DNA of 18,495 nt from DATKMG01 sp041476565 (GTDB lineage Bacteria > Acidobacteriota > Terriglobia > Versatilivoradales > Versatilivoraceae), in NCBI GenBank assembly GCA_041476565.1, contig JBGOTQ010000129.1, positions 1 through 18,495 on the forward strand. Direction: 5' to 3'. Position 1 is the stretch's first letter, and each line of letters opens with the position of its first letter. Made by a program: the position numbers and the translations under genes. The notes below the pieces were generated by a model that had not been told where the DNA came from, ran no database searches, and saw nothing but the letters and a program-made list of their open reading frames with translations. Below are positions 1-8,134 of this stretch, one piece after another.

Positions 1-1356
1 AATCACATCGAAGGGCACATGCGCCCTGATCAAGGCATCCGCAAAACCGGAAAATTCGCCATCCAGGTTTCCAACTTCACTGCGCCTGGGTACCCGGCCG
101 AGCTCGATGAGTTGGGCATCGGAACCCTCATAGAAATTGGCACTCGTGTCTGACCAGACCAAGGCCACCTTGGCCTCGGATTGCGTGTCCTTGTAATATG
201 CGCCATTCTTGGCCAGAAAGCGGTTCATTTCCGTGATGGCACGCATCTCCGGCAGATCAAACTCATAGGGATACATACCAAACCAGATGTTGCCGCCGTT
301 GGCGATGGTACCGGCATAGAGCAGCCGCAACTCCGGCTCGGGCAGGGTCGAAAAAGTCCAGGGCTTGTGGCCCGCGGCGGAGAAAACAACTCGCGGCTTG
401 CCTGCCGCCTGGCTCTCGAGCAGCCGGGCGGTGACTCCCGGTTTCCACACGGGGACGCCCTCCAGCTTACCGCCGATGAATCCCCCTTCGCTGCCCAGAA
501 GATCCTGCTCCTTCACCAGAACGCGGTTCAGACGCGCGGTGGCCCAGTTTCCACCCCGTTCCCCACCGTTCATATAGAAGGCGATTTGAGGATTCGCGGC
601 CTTGATGATGCTGCGGGAATCATGCAGGAAATCGGAGAGACTGTTAGACTGGAACTCGAGCAGGTCACGGGCGGCATTCCCTTTCCGATCTTTTTTGGAG
701 GGCAGCTTCCCGCCATAAAGCTTCTCGTATTTCTCCTGGCACCAAGGGCAATAGCAGCTGTCGGGGAAAAAGATCGGGCCATCGAAGAAAATACCGTCGA
801 TGGGATAGGCGCAGAGGTCGCGCAACACTTGAAACACCCACTCCCGCCATGGGCCGTTAACGCACAAACTTGTGCCTGTCACGTACACGTCGTCGACCGG
901 GAAGCCATTCTCCCGGATTTGCAGCCACTCCCGGTGCTTTTCGGCAAACTCGCGCGTATACCAATGGACGTTGAAATAGATCATCACACGAATACCGCGT
1001 TTTCTTGCTTCCGGAAGATATTGGCGCAAGTAATCCTCATTCTGCTTGCTCGCCATTTTGGAGGAAAAAAAGAACCCCAGATCGTCGAGCCCTCCGATCA
1101 AATTCATCACTTCAAAATGTTCGGAATTATAGCCTTGCGTCGCCTTTGCTTCAGCCCATCTCGCCGGAGTGCGCTCAGTCAACTGATTGAAACCCGTCAC
1201 TACGTCCACGATCCGCAACGGTTCCCTCTCCCACCAGAAATCCGTTTTGGAATCCTGCGCCCACAACCATGGGCACATTGTCAAAAGTGCTGGGAAAAAG
1301 GCAAATAGATTGCCGTTTAGGGCAGACAGGCGTTTCGTTAGAATATTCCCAATCAT
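1..1356 (-). CDS. Secreted GHL6-like glycoside hydrolase (C-terminus outside window)
   Basis: The reading frame is open for 452 codons from ATG at 1356 to the window edge, so the C-terminal part is missing. A good Shine-Dalgarno (AAGGAGAT) lies just upstream. Residues 1-33 form a signal peptide ending at LWA/Q, so the enzyme is exported. The rest resembles the TIM-barrel 'hypothetical glycosyl hydrolase 6' type in the GH13/GH29-like clan: RGIRVMIYFNVHWY (about 120-133), then YPIDGIFFDGP (184-194) where D192 sits at the end of a strand as the likely nucleophile, followed by a cysteine cluster CYCPWC (201-206). Members usually continue into a beta-galactosidase-like trimerisation domain, which would be off-window. 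It lies 111 nt downstream of the esterase on the same strand, probably co-transcribed. The substrate is unknown. I am sure it is a gene and fairly sure of the glycosidase fold; the exact family is recalled from motifs only. Confidence 0.8.
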   Translation of the reverse strand, partial: MIGNILTKRLSALNGNLFAFFPALLTMCPWLWAQDSKTDFWWEREPLRIVDVVTGFNQLTERTPARWAEAKATQGYNSEHFEVMNLIGGLDDLGFFFSSKMASKQNEDYLRQYLPEARKRGIRVMIYFNVHWYTREFAEKHREWLQIRENGFPVDDVYVTGTSLCVNGPWREWVFQVLRDLCAYPIDGIFFDGPIFFPDSCYCPWCQEKYEKLYGGKLPSKKDRKGNAARDLLEFQSNSLSDFLHDSRSIIKAANPQIAFYMNGGERGGNWATARLNRVLVKEQDLLGSEGGFIGGKLEGVPVWKPGVTARLLESQAAGKPRVVFSAAGHKPWTFSTLPEPELRLLYAGTIANGGNIWFGMYPYEFDLPEMRAITEMNRFLAKNGAYYKDTQSEAKVALVWSDTSANFYEGSDAQLIELGRVPRRSEVGNLDGEFSGFADALIRAHVPFDVI

Positions 1357-1467
1357 TGGAGATCTCCTTCGAGACGGCTCGGCGCATTAATTTAGCGTCC
1401 GATGGTGCAAAAGCGCTGCCGGCTGAGTGCGATATTGTCATTTGGTTCAATTTACTTGGGAGCGGCC

Positions 1468-2577
1468 TCAACGTTTAAATGCAAGACTCCGGGCCAGGAA
1501 TTGATAGGCAGAACGGCGGACCTCCGGGGGGAAATCATGGCCGCATGCCGGGTAAATAACTCTCAAATTTCCACCTTGCCGGAAAATCTTCTGGTACACA
1601 GGCAGTGCGGCCGCCACGCAATCTCGAACGCCTGACACCTCGAAGTTGTCATCTCTCAATGGCGCATTGATAAATAATGGGCGTGGAGCCAGACAGCCCA
1701 GTACTTCTGTGAAATCGAAGGGCATTTGGGCGGGATTACAGGCAAAAACTTCTGCGATTCGGGGCATGTAGCCTTTGTGGCTCCATCCCGCGAGGTCTCC
1801 GCCCATATATTTCGGGAAAGAGTTAAATCCACAGCTGGTTACGATGGCTTTAATGCGCGGTTCAAAAGCTGCCACAAACAGAGCATTGTGTCCCCCCAGC
1901 GAATGTCCAATCACCGCGATTCGTTCGGAATCTACTTCAGGCAGGGATTGCAGCAGATCGATGGCGCGCTTGTGATTGACAATCCCTTTCATGGTCGCGC
2001 TGACGTAGCCACGAGAATAAACATCAATCTTGTAGTCTCCAAAATTTGGATAGTCTGGCGCCAGGGTGACAAAACCGCGCTCCGCCAGTTCCAAGGCATA
2101 TTGGAGATTCGGCTCGCCGCCGAGCCCGGCGGGCTCTCCCTTGCCAATGTCCGTGGTCTGATGAAGACAGAGAATGCCGGGGCTCTTGTGCCCTATTCCC
2201 AAACGGCGGGGAATGAGGAGGTAAGCCGGAACTCGATCTTCTCCTTCGCTCCGAAAAGTGATCCTGTGCCTGCAAATTCCAGCCAACTCTTTTGATTCCA
2301 GAATTTGAAGATCAAGGCTCTCCGCCTCATTTGAGGGCAAAAGTCCCATCACTTTCTGCATGTTCAGAAGAATATGAGACCGCCGCGTTTCCCAGTCAGC
2401 CACTGTGCTGACGGGATGGGAATTTCCCGCGGAATCAAGATAAACAAGCAGATTCAGCTTGTCGGCATAAAAAGGGGTCTGCCCGGCAGCTAGCAGAATA
2501 AAAGCGTCGGCGATGATAATCGCCAGCCCAACGCATATAAAAACGTTACACAACCGGCTCGTCTTAGAATTGCGCAT
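1468..2577 (-). CDS. Exported alpha/beta-hydrolase (acetyl-xylan esterase / dienelactone hydrolase type)
   Basis: This 369-residue serine hydrolase has the nucleophile elbow GHSLGG with S226, a likely acid Asp at 309/310 after the strand RPLFINAP, and the catalytic His at 347 in ACGHDFP. I chose ATG at 2577 because the first 32 residues (basic n-region, a hydrophobic core of about 20 residues, then LLAAGQ) make a clear signal peptide. A longer start at 2706 would bury it behind 43 non-conserved residues. Neither start has a strong Shine-Dalgarno. Relatives de-acetylate sugars or cleave small esters in the periplasm. Its position just upstream of an exported glycosidase suggests it removes ester groups from the same glycan, which is inference. 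Catalytic residues are all present, so it should be active. Confidence 0.85.
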   Translation of the reverse strand: MRNSKTSRLCNVFICVGLAIIIADAFILLAAGQTPFYADKLNLLVYLDSAGNSHPVSTVADWETRRSHILLNMQKVMGLLPSNEAESLDLQILESKELAGICRHRITFRSEGEDRVPAYLLIPRRLGIGHKSPGILCLHQTTDIGKGEPAGLGGEPNLQYALELAERGFVTLAPDYPNFGDYKIDVYSRGYVSATMKGIVNHKRAIDLLQSLPEVDSERIAVIGHSLGGHNALFVAAFEPRIKAIVTSCGFNSFPKYMGGDLAGWSHKGYMPRIAEVFACNPAQMPFDFTEVLGCLAPRPLFINAPLRDDNFEVSGVRDCVAAALPVYQKIFRQGGNLRVIYPACGHDFPPEVRRSAYQFLARSLAFKR

Positions 2578-2738
2578 TGTGTTTAGTGGGGTGAAGAAGG
2601 GCAAAGCTTCACGATAATGTTTATTAATTCTATGGGTACTCCTTTTTGGGTCAAGGATAGTCGTCCTGCATTGACGCGGATGGATAATTGATTGCGTTGA
2701 AACCATGGCCGCGCCAGGGCCCGGCCATGGTTTTCATC

Positions 2739-2957
2739 TTAAAGTTTGGGAATCTCTGCCTTATGCGCCCATGCTTTTTCAAAAGCCTTGACCCGAAATT
2801 TGTGATGAGACAGGTTTAAGCAGACGTCGATGGCGTCACGCCGCACCTCTCTGAATCTACTCGGAAAATGGTAAGTGGGCCTGGAGAGATTGTTCTTCCC
2901 CACCCGCTCCACGATGGGCTCTCGGTGATACCTGTTGATGTCCCAGACTGAGCACCT
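2739..2957 (-). pseudogene. C-terminal fragment of an unidentified protein
   Basis: A 72-codon open stretch with no start codon runs from an in-frame TGA (2958-2960) to a TAA (2739-2741). The translation looks like genuine protein: FPSRFREVRRDAIDVCLNLS, then a helix-like HHKFRVKAFEKAWAH, and it ends EIPKL, like a natural C-terminus. I do not recognise the family. The 5' part of the gene is not found upstream, where the next 50 nt lead into the end of another gene fragment. I interpret it as the remaining tail of a gene lost by deletion. It could be chance, but residue composition argues against that. Confidence 0.4.
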
Positions 2958-3008
2958 TCAGAGCGGAAATCCGCGTTGACGGTAGGAACAGACTCTCACC
3001 TTAAGGGC

Positions 3009-3176
3009 CTATTCGGTCACCTCGACCCGGTAGATCTCATAGGGGTGCAGGGTTAGGCGGCGTGGATGGGCTCGAAGGTCCGAAATCTTTGCAGTGCGAA
3101 TCTGCTCGAGGTTGTTAAGGGGGGCTTCGACATTCAGCCGGACGAGCCGCACTCGGTTGTAAACCAGGATTTCCAT
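3009..3176 (-). pseudogene. C-terminal tail of a glycoside-hydrolase-like protein, truncated by an IS end
   Basis: The frame is open for 58 codons from an in-frame TAG (3186-3188) to the natural-looking stop at 3009-3011. The sequence YNRVRLVRLNVEAPL followed by RRLTLHPYEIYRVEVTE is typical of the last beta-sandwich strands of glycosidases, which often end in L-PYE-Y-VE. Only the part left of 3161 is gene-derived, because 3161-3180 is the left inverted repeat of the IS remnant; the gene therefore ends abruptly at the IS. It may be a copy of the tail of a glycosidase like the one at the left edge of the window, but that tail is outside the window and cannot be compared here. Confidence 0.5.
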
Positions 3177-3583
3177 TTTGCCATTCTACTCCTGTTGATT
3201 GTACACCCAATAACACCTCCGATTATCTTTTTTGGTTTCTTACATCCCGCGCGGCTCCGGCGACCCACGAGGGGGCTAGTCAGGCCTCTTCCGGGCATGG
3301 AAAAGCCTGGAAGTAGCCTCATTTCAAGCGATGTCTCAGACACCACTCCGTCCCCTTCCTTCTTCGCCCGGTCTGCTTGGCTGCCGCAGCCTATCCTGTG
3401 GGCACCGGCGCGCTACGATCCTGCGCACCCTGCTCCCGAACAACCGCCGCGTCAGGTAACTCTCCGCCAGAAGCAGCCAATAATTCCGGGCGTGCTTGGT
3501 CAAAGGCCCGCCGGTCTTCACCAACCACGTCCGAAGGCCTCGCTAGGTGGTCAGTAAGTTCTTCAAAATGGAAATCCGGTTTT
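3161..3583. mobile_element. Deleted insertion sequence bounded by 20-nt inverted repeats
   Basis: The left arm 3161-3180 (AAACCAGGATTTCCATTTTG) and the reverse complement of the right arm 3564-3583 (AAAACCGGATTTCCATTTTG) match at 18 of 20 positions, including 14 consecutive bases. Between them lies the tail of an IS1380-like transposase on the minus strand. The whole unit is only 423 nt, far shorter than a complete IS1380 element (about 1.5-2 kb), so most of the transposase gene has been deleted. No clear target duplication is visible: the left flank reads GGTTGT and the right flank GATGTG. Different gene fragments abut each end, so the element probably took part in a deletion or rearrangement. 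Confidence 0.6.
3391..3536 (-). pseudogene. IS1380-like transposase, C-terminal remnant with frameshift
   Basis: The translation LRTWLVKTGGPLTKHARNYW continues LLLAESYLTRRLFGSRVRRI, which I recognise as the C-terminus of DDE transposases of the IS1380 group (typically K-A-YYWLLLAE-HLTR-LF--MLRRI). After RRI the frame shifts by one base and the usual ending appears as APVPTG followed by TAG at 3391-3393. Only about 45 of roughly 450 residues remain, and the catalytic DDE residues are gone. It is non-functional. The family assignment rests on recalled motif similarity. Confidence 0.6.
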
Positions 3584-3584
3584 G

Positions 3585-3752
3585 ATGTGTTATAATTTCA
3601 CAAATCCAAAGCGTTACTCCGACCTGCTGCTGCACAATATGGGACCGGGCCTCGCCGATCAGGTGCAGCAAGGGTCTGCGCTCGGCAAAGAGTTTCGTAC
3701 CATTCGAGGTATTCTCCTTCTGCCAGCTCTGAACTCTGAGTACAGACTCTGA
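3585..3752 (+). pseudogene. Fragment of a DHOR-type di-haem oxidoreductase (DUF1111)
   Basis: The 55-codon ORF starts two bases beyond the right inverted repeat of the IS remnant. It contains RYSDLLLHNMGPGLAD followed by GSALGKEFRT, the hallmark block of the DHOR (thiol oxidoreductase / DUF1111) family, where it normally precedes the second haem-binding region. After FRT at about 3695 the similarity stops and the frame closes at TGA 3750-3752. Both the N-terminal part with the first CXXCH and the expected C-terminal FLHDGR block are missing. The family is exported and usually more than 400 residues long. The small ORF with its ATG at 3585 is a chance remnant, not a gene. Confidence 0.6.
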
Positions 3753-4074
3753 GCTCCGTCAACAGATTCTTGATTCGAAGCGGCAAGTCTTCGACGGGTG
3801 CCCGACAGTTCAGGTCTGACCTGGAACATGATGCTGCTGCGGCCCGAATCCCCTTGGGCTTTTCAACGTTGTAGGAGTAGTATTTGGTGATCTGGAGTGT
3901 CCGTGAACAGCCGCCGCAGGCGAGCCGCATAACCCGCCAGAGCCGCCGATGCCGTTCCGATCCTTCGTTTCGCTCTGGCTACCAAAATCGGGTCTAAGCC
4001 CCGAGTCGGGGGATGCCTATCCGCCCCGTCATTGGGTGAACTATTGATTATCGAAATCCCATATGGAGAACGAT
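3753..4074. other. Degenerate region without a supported gene
   Basis: No intact gene is seen. On the minus strand around 3830-3930 a stretch translating as LQITKYYSYNVEKPKGIRAA weakly resembles the Y-YG-YSN--RG-R segment near the end of IS91-type transposases. No flanking zinc-finger or catalytic tyrosine motif supports this, so I list it only as a possible remnant. The last 40 bases carry the translation start signals of the following gene. Confidence 0.25.
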
Positions 4075-4485
4075 ATGCCCTACTCGACAGAAGTAATTGA
4101 TGGAGGTAGAGGAATTCTTCATGTCGGGAGAGGTATTGTAAGTGGAGAAGAACTCATCGCAAGCGCTAAGGGAGTTTTTGAGATGGTGAAGGGAGGATCT
4201 TCTCCGAGTTATGCGCTCGCTGATCTAAGCGAAGTGGTTGATTTGCGTGTCTCCGCCGAAGAGATCAGGCGAAATGCTGAAATCAATATCCAAATATCAA
4301 AGTACATTCGAGACGGGAAAGTCGCGATTGTGGCTCCGAGAGATCACATCTACGGCATTGCCCGAATGTGGCAGGCGTATTCTGAAGAGACTGGCTGGAT
4401 TACGCAGATTTTTCGAAGCAAGGGCGAAGCAATTGAATGGATTAAGGGCACAGAGAAAGGGTGGATGCAGTGGTTTCCTTCATGA
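4075..4485 (+). CDS. SpoIIAA-like / STAS-fold protein
   Basis: This is a 136-residue soluble protein. ATG at 4075 is preferred over ATG at 4063 because GGAG lies 6 nt upstream of it, while 4063 has no ribosome-binding site. The pattern of alternating strands and helices (VIDGGRGILHVGRG, YALADLSEV, KVAIVAPRD, then a C-terminal FRSKGEAIEWI) fits the SpoIIAA-like family (PF11964), which adopts an anti-sigma-factor-antagonist/STAS fold. There is no conserved DSxG phosphorylation motif, so classical partner switching by serine phosphorylation is not implied. No anti-sigma or lipid-binding partner is encoded next to it. It stands alone between degenerate DNA and a palindromic element. The role is unknown. 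Confidence 0.6.
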   Translation: MPYSTEVIDGGRGILHVGRGIVSGEELIASAKGVFEMVKGGSSPSYALADLSEVVDLRVSAEEIRRNAEINIQISKYIRDGKVAIVAPRDHIYGIARMWQAYSEETGWITQIFRSKGEAIEWIKGTEKGWMQWFPS

Positions 4486-4498
4486 AAATACAGGTTTT

Positions 4499-4594
4499 GG
4501 TAGCCACGACAAACCGCATTCGGTTTGTCGTGGGCTTTTGGCCACATATGAAAAGCCCACAATGAATTCAGAGTACGAATTCATCGTGGCTACC
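4499..4594. repeat. Three-hairpin cruciform element
   Basis: Within 96 nt there are three consecutive inverted repeats enclosed by a fourth. The outer stem pairs GGTAGCCACGA (4499-4509) perfectly with 4584-4594. Arm 1 pairs 4504-4516 with 4521-4533 (13 bp, loop CATT). Arm 2 pairs GTGGGCTTTT (4530-4539) with 4551-4560 (10 bp). Arm 3 pairs ATGAATTC (4562-4569) with 4577-4584 (8 bp). Arm bases overlap the outer stem at 4504-4509 and 4584, and arms 1 and 2 share 4530-4533, so the folds compete. It starts 13 nt after the stop codon of the SpoIIAA-like gene and could act as its transcription end, but no run of T follows. The architecture also resembles mobile palindromic repeats. Confidence 0.7.
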
Positions 4595-5649
4595 CATGCC
4601 ATTTTCATTGGCAGAAGAAAATGCGCGCTTGAAGGAGGGCGCCGCGCTGCGCGACCGCTGTCGCTCCGTTGCCGCCCTCCTATTGGCAAAGGCGAACTGG
4701 TGTGTCGCGAGATCTGAGAAGGAACAAAAACAGACTCTGGCAATTGGAGGCTCATTTGGGAGGCCCTCCCTGCCATGAATACCGACTCTAATCAGAACTC
4801 ACCCAAGAAAAGAAGGTCACGGACTCTGAAGCTGATCTGCTAAAGGATCGGAAACGCCACACTGTATTTCCTGAGATGATCTTCGTGCGGAGGGCGTTTA
4901 TCCTCAGATGCCTTCTCTGTACACACCTGCTGGTTGTCGAGATATGGGGAGACACGGTGGGTATGAGGTCCGTGACGTACTGGTTCTGGAGATTTGTTCC
5001 ATATTGTCTCTTCTTGGTATTGGTGGCTTATTATGCCCGCCCGGTGGCGTACAGTAGGGCCGAATTCCCTACAAACATTGGGCTCCGGAGCCCCTTCCCT
5101 CCTATTAACTGACCCAACAAGGAAAGCGGGGCAGAATTTATGTTTTTCGTATATCGCTTCTCCATGTGATAAATGCCGCCATTCAAAATACTGAGGGACG
5201 GGAGCAACGAGTCCCCCGATCTGGCGCATTTTTTCACACCTTCTGACTCATTACCACTTTCCCCACCGATAGCCTCTTCCGACACACCTGGTCGACAGGC
5301 CATCGCTAGAGCTTAATTCTCTCTAAAGCGCAGTGTCGTTTTTGGACTCGGCGACGTCCCTCGGCAGATCCAAGCAGGCGAGCTCTTTGCGCTGGGTTCT
5401 TTGTGTCCTGTTGCCTTCGTGGTGAGAAATCCCGACCGGGTGTTGTAGGACCCGGACTGACAAAGAAAGCGACGAAAACCCTACATCATAAAGCGGTTCT
5501 CTCCGATTGTGTGGACCTTTAGGTTCTCTATACTAATAGCAGAATGCAGGAGAGAGCAGGCGCACTCTGAGAGTGCATTAGCTGCCGCGGAGATTACTAC
5601 TCCATGCTTTCGCAGTCACGAATCTTCAGTACCTCAAAATAGGGGATGC
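4595..5649. other. Long region with no convincing gene; short palindromes and leader of the kinase gene
   Basis: An ATG at 4596 opens a 60-codon frame whose first part (LAEENARLKEG, then AALLLAKANW) is coiled-coil-like and faintly recalls the N-terminus of IS66 TnpC, but it has no ribosome-binding site and overlaps a 9-bp stem (4633-4641 with 4673-4681), so I do not call it. A second 78-codon frame at 4876 has no ribosome-binding site or known relatives. Further palindromes are GTAGGG...CCCTAC (5055-5072) and a perfect 14-bp GGGCTCCGGAGCCC (5080-5093). The stretch 5390-5430 is a low-information TTTG-rich text. The promoter of the kinase gene should be in the final 200 nt; TATACTAAT at 5528 is a possible -10 region without a clear -35. 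Confidence 0.4.
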
Positions 5650-7995
5650 ATGAATCTGTCTTCCAAGCCAGGGGAACTATTACCATTTCACGAAATCGTC
5701 GAGCATTCTCGGGCGGGTGTATATGTCATTCAGGACGGCCAATTCCTTTACGTAAATCCCAAGATGGGGGAAACCTTCGGCTATACGCAAGACGAATTGA
5801 CCGATTTGCCTTCGGTCTATCGCCTTGTTGTTGACACTGACCGGGATCTGGTCCAGGAGAAGCTCTCGAAATGCCAGGACTCAACCACACCACGAAACCG
5901 TTTCTCATTTCATGGAATAAAGAAGGAGGGAGAGGTCATCGACGTAGAAGCTCACGCGATCGGGACTTCCCTGAATGGAAGAACGGCGATCTTAGGGGCC
6001 CTCTTGGACATCACTGACCAAAAGCGCTCGGAGGAAACTCTGCCGCTTTCAGAACTGGAGTACCAGCAACTGGTGGATTCCATACAGATCATCGTCTGGA
6101 GGCGAGACGCCAGGACTTTCCGGTTTAGCTTTGTCAATCGGCAGGCTGAGGTCCTGCTGGGCCATCCCACTTCCCGCTGGACCCACGAACCCGGATTCTG
6201 GGAAAACCACATTTTCCAGGAAGACCGCGAAATGGTTCTTGCCACATATCGAAAGGTCACAGCTTCCCAGATGACTCAAGACATTGAATACCGAATGATC
6301 GCGGCCGACGGGCGAATCGTCTGGATGCGTGACATTATCTATGTAGTGGAAGAGAACAAGCGAGCCATCGGACTGATAGGCGTCATGGCGGACATTACAG
6401 CCAGAAAGAACGCTGAGGTCTCCATGGGTGAAAGCCAGATTCGGTTGGAAAGTATTATCAACTCGGCCATGGATGCCATTATCACCATTGATGAGAACCA
6501 GCAGATCATGATTTTCAATCACAGTGCGGAAGAGGTATTTGGCTGCATAGCCGCTGAGGCCATTGGCCAACCCATCGATCGTTTCATTGCTGAAGGGCAT
6601 CGCATAGCTCACCGGCAGCATGTGATCCACTTCGGAAAAACCGGGATCACCTCGCACGCAATGGAAACCCTGGGGCCGATCACAGGGCTTCGCGCCAATG
6701 GAGAAGAATTTCCGATGGAAGCTTCAATATCCCAGGCAGAGGTATCCGGACAAAAGTTGTACACGGCGATTCTGCGCGACATTTCTGCACGTAAAAAGGG
6801 GGAGGAGGTCCTGTATCGGACTCAACAGCAGCTTCTTCATTCGCAGAAAATGGAAGCCATCGGGCGATTGGCTGGAGGGGTGGCACACGATTTTAACAAT
6901 CTGCTGACCGGTATCCTCGGATATACCGACATAGCCATGTCCTTTCTCGATCGCAGCAACCCGCTCTACTTTGAGCTTGAGCAGATCCAGATGACGGGTA
7001 AGCGGGCCGCTGACCTAACCCGGCAGCTTCTTGCTTTCAGTCGCAGACAACTTCTACAGCCAAGAATTCTGAATCTCAACAGTATCATTAGTGAAAGTAC
7101 CAAACTGCTTGAACGTTTAATCGGGAAAGACGTGGAGTTGGTCACGATTCTTGATCCCAATCTGGGGAGCATTAAGGCCGATTCGAGCCAGATTGAACAG
7201 GTCATCATGAATCTGGCAGTCAACGCCTGCGATGCGATGCCTGACGGGGGGAAGCTGATTATTGAGACATCTAATCTTTTTGTGGATGAAAACTACATCA
7301 ATCAACACCTCTCCTCCATTACCCCGGGCCCTCATGTCCTGCTCGCTATAAGTGACAATGGAACAGGGATGAACCTGGAAACTCAGGCACGTATTTTCGA
7401 GCCGTTCTTTACTACCAAGGAAAAAGGAAAAGGTACCGGACTGGGTCTCTCCATGGTCTACGGGATCGTTCGGCAGAGCGGCGGCTATATCTGGGTATAT
7501 AGCGAACCGGGCCGGGGAACGACGTTCAAGATCTGTCTGCCGAGCATTAATGTTCCCGCCGAAGTCCTGGAGAATGAACTGAGCCTAGAAGAAAGCCCGG
7601 GGGGCACGGAGACTATTTTGCTAGTGGAGGATGATGAGATTGTTCGTAAACTCATATTTCGTGCACTTGAACTCAAAGGTTACCATGTACTGGAGGCCAC
7701 CAATGGGAGAGAGGCTATCCAGATTTGCGAGCATCAGAAGAACCCGGTTCAGTTGTTAATCTCAGACCTCATTATGCCCTGGATGCAGGGAGACGAGCTA
7801 GCCGAGCGATTGCGCCAGTACTGTCCAGGGTTGGAAGTGCTCTACCTGTCCGGGCACACGGAAAACGCGATCGTCCAGAACGACACACTGGACGTCAATC
7901 TCAACTTTCTTCCAAAGCCCTTTATCCCTCGAACCTTGACGCAACGGGTCCGAAAGATCCTAGACTCCAGAGGAAGAAGGTCGAGAGCTAATTAA
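5650..7995 (+). CDS. Hybrid sensor histidine kinase, PAS-PAS-PAS-HisKA-HATPase-REC
   Basis: This 781-residue protein has no membrane segment, so it senses a cytoplasmic signal. ATG at 5650 is chosen because AGGGG lies 4 nt upstream and the first PAS domain begins about 13 residues later. A GTG at 5509 would add 47 unrelated residues. Domains: PAS 13-120, PAS 137-247, PAS 264-385, dimerisation/phosphoacceptor with H413 in GGVAHDFNNLL, ATPase with N-box NLAVNACDAMP (about 520), DNGTGM (about 569) and GKGTGLGLS (about 593), and a C-terminal receiver with EDD near 659, phospho-acceptor D706 and K in PKPF (about 755). All catalytic residues are present. HDFNNLL kinases with a trailing receiver are common in soil bacteria. 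The signal and output are unknown; the next gene is a single receiver domain, a possible phosphorelay partner. Confidence 0.92.
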   Translation: MNLSSKPGELLPFHEIVEHSRAGVYVIQDGQFLYVNPKMGETFGYTQDELTDLPSVYRLVVDTDRDLVQEKLSKCQDSTTPRNRFSFHGIKKEGEVIDVEAHAIGTSLNGRTAILGALLDITDQKRSEETLPLSELEYQQLVDSIQIIVWRRDARTFRFSFVNRQAEVLLGHPTSRWTHEPGFWENHIFQEDREMVLATYRKVTASQMTQDIEYRMIAADGRIVWMRDIIYVVEENKRAIGLIGVMADITARKNAEVSMGESQIRLESIINSAMDAIITIDENQQIMIFNHSAEEVFGCIAAEAIGQPIDRFIAEGHRIAHRQHVIHFGKTGITSHAMETLGPITGLRANGEEFPMEASISQAEVSGQKLYTAILRDISARKKGEEVLYRTQQQLLHSQKMEAIGRLAGGVAHDFNNLLTGILGYTDIAMSFLDRSNPLYFELEQIQMTGKRAADLTRQLLAFSRRQLLQPRILNLNSIISESTKLLERLIGKDVELVTILDPNLGSIKADSSQIEQVIMNLAVNACDAMPDGGKLIIETSNLFVDENYINQHLSSITPGPHVLLAISDNGTGMNLETQARIFEPFFTTKEKGKGTGLGLSMVYGIVRQSGGYIWVYSEPGRGTTFKICLPSINVPAEVLENELSLEESPGGTETILLVEDDEIVRKLIFRALELKGYHVLEATNGREAIQICEHQKNPVQLLISDLIMPWMQGDELAERLRQYCPGLEVLYLSGHTENAIVQNDTLDVNLNFLPKPFIPRTLTQRVRKILDSRGRRSRAN

Positions 7996-8134
7996 AAGTA
8001 GCGATAGCACCAATTGACGAGCTGAGTCCGCGTGTTTTAACGCCGATTCTTTGGGTGGAGAGTCAAGATTGCAGGGAGCCTGACGAGGATGGCTCTTGAC
8101 GACCACCGTAGTCGCACTACAAGTGAGCTGATCC

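Noticed and set aside
181..1308. A 375-codon plus-strand open frame
   Set aside because: It is antisense to the secreted glycosidase, which has a signal peptide, a ribosome-binding site and recognisable motifs; the plus frame shows no family features.
1726..2295. A 189-codon plus-strand open frame
   Set aside because: It lies antisense to the alpha/beta-hydrolase with its complete catalytic triad and shows no motifs of its own.
3598..3930. A 110-codon minus-strand open frame with a faint IS91-like segment
   Set aside because: Its second half is antisense to the DHOR block, so it cannot be one real gene. The IS91 resemblance covers about 20 residues only.
4876..5112. A 78-codon plus-strand frame with a hydrophobic stretch
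   Set aside because: It has no ribosome-binding site and no recognisable motif, and it contains palindromes typical of intergenic DNA.
6049..6657. A 202-codon minus-strand open frame
   Set aside because: It is antisense to the second and third PAS domains of the kinase and has no independent support.
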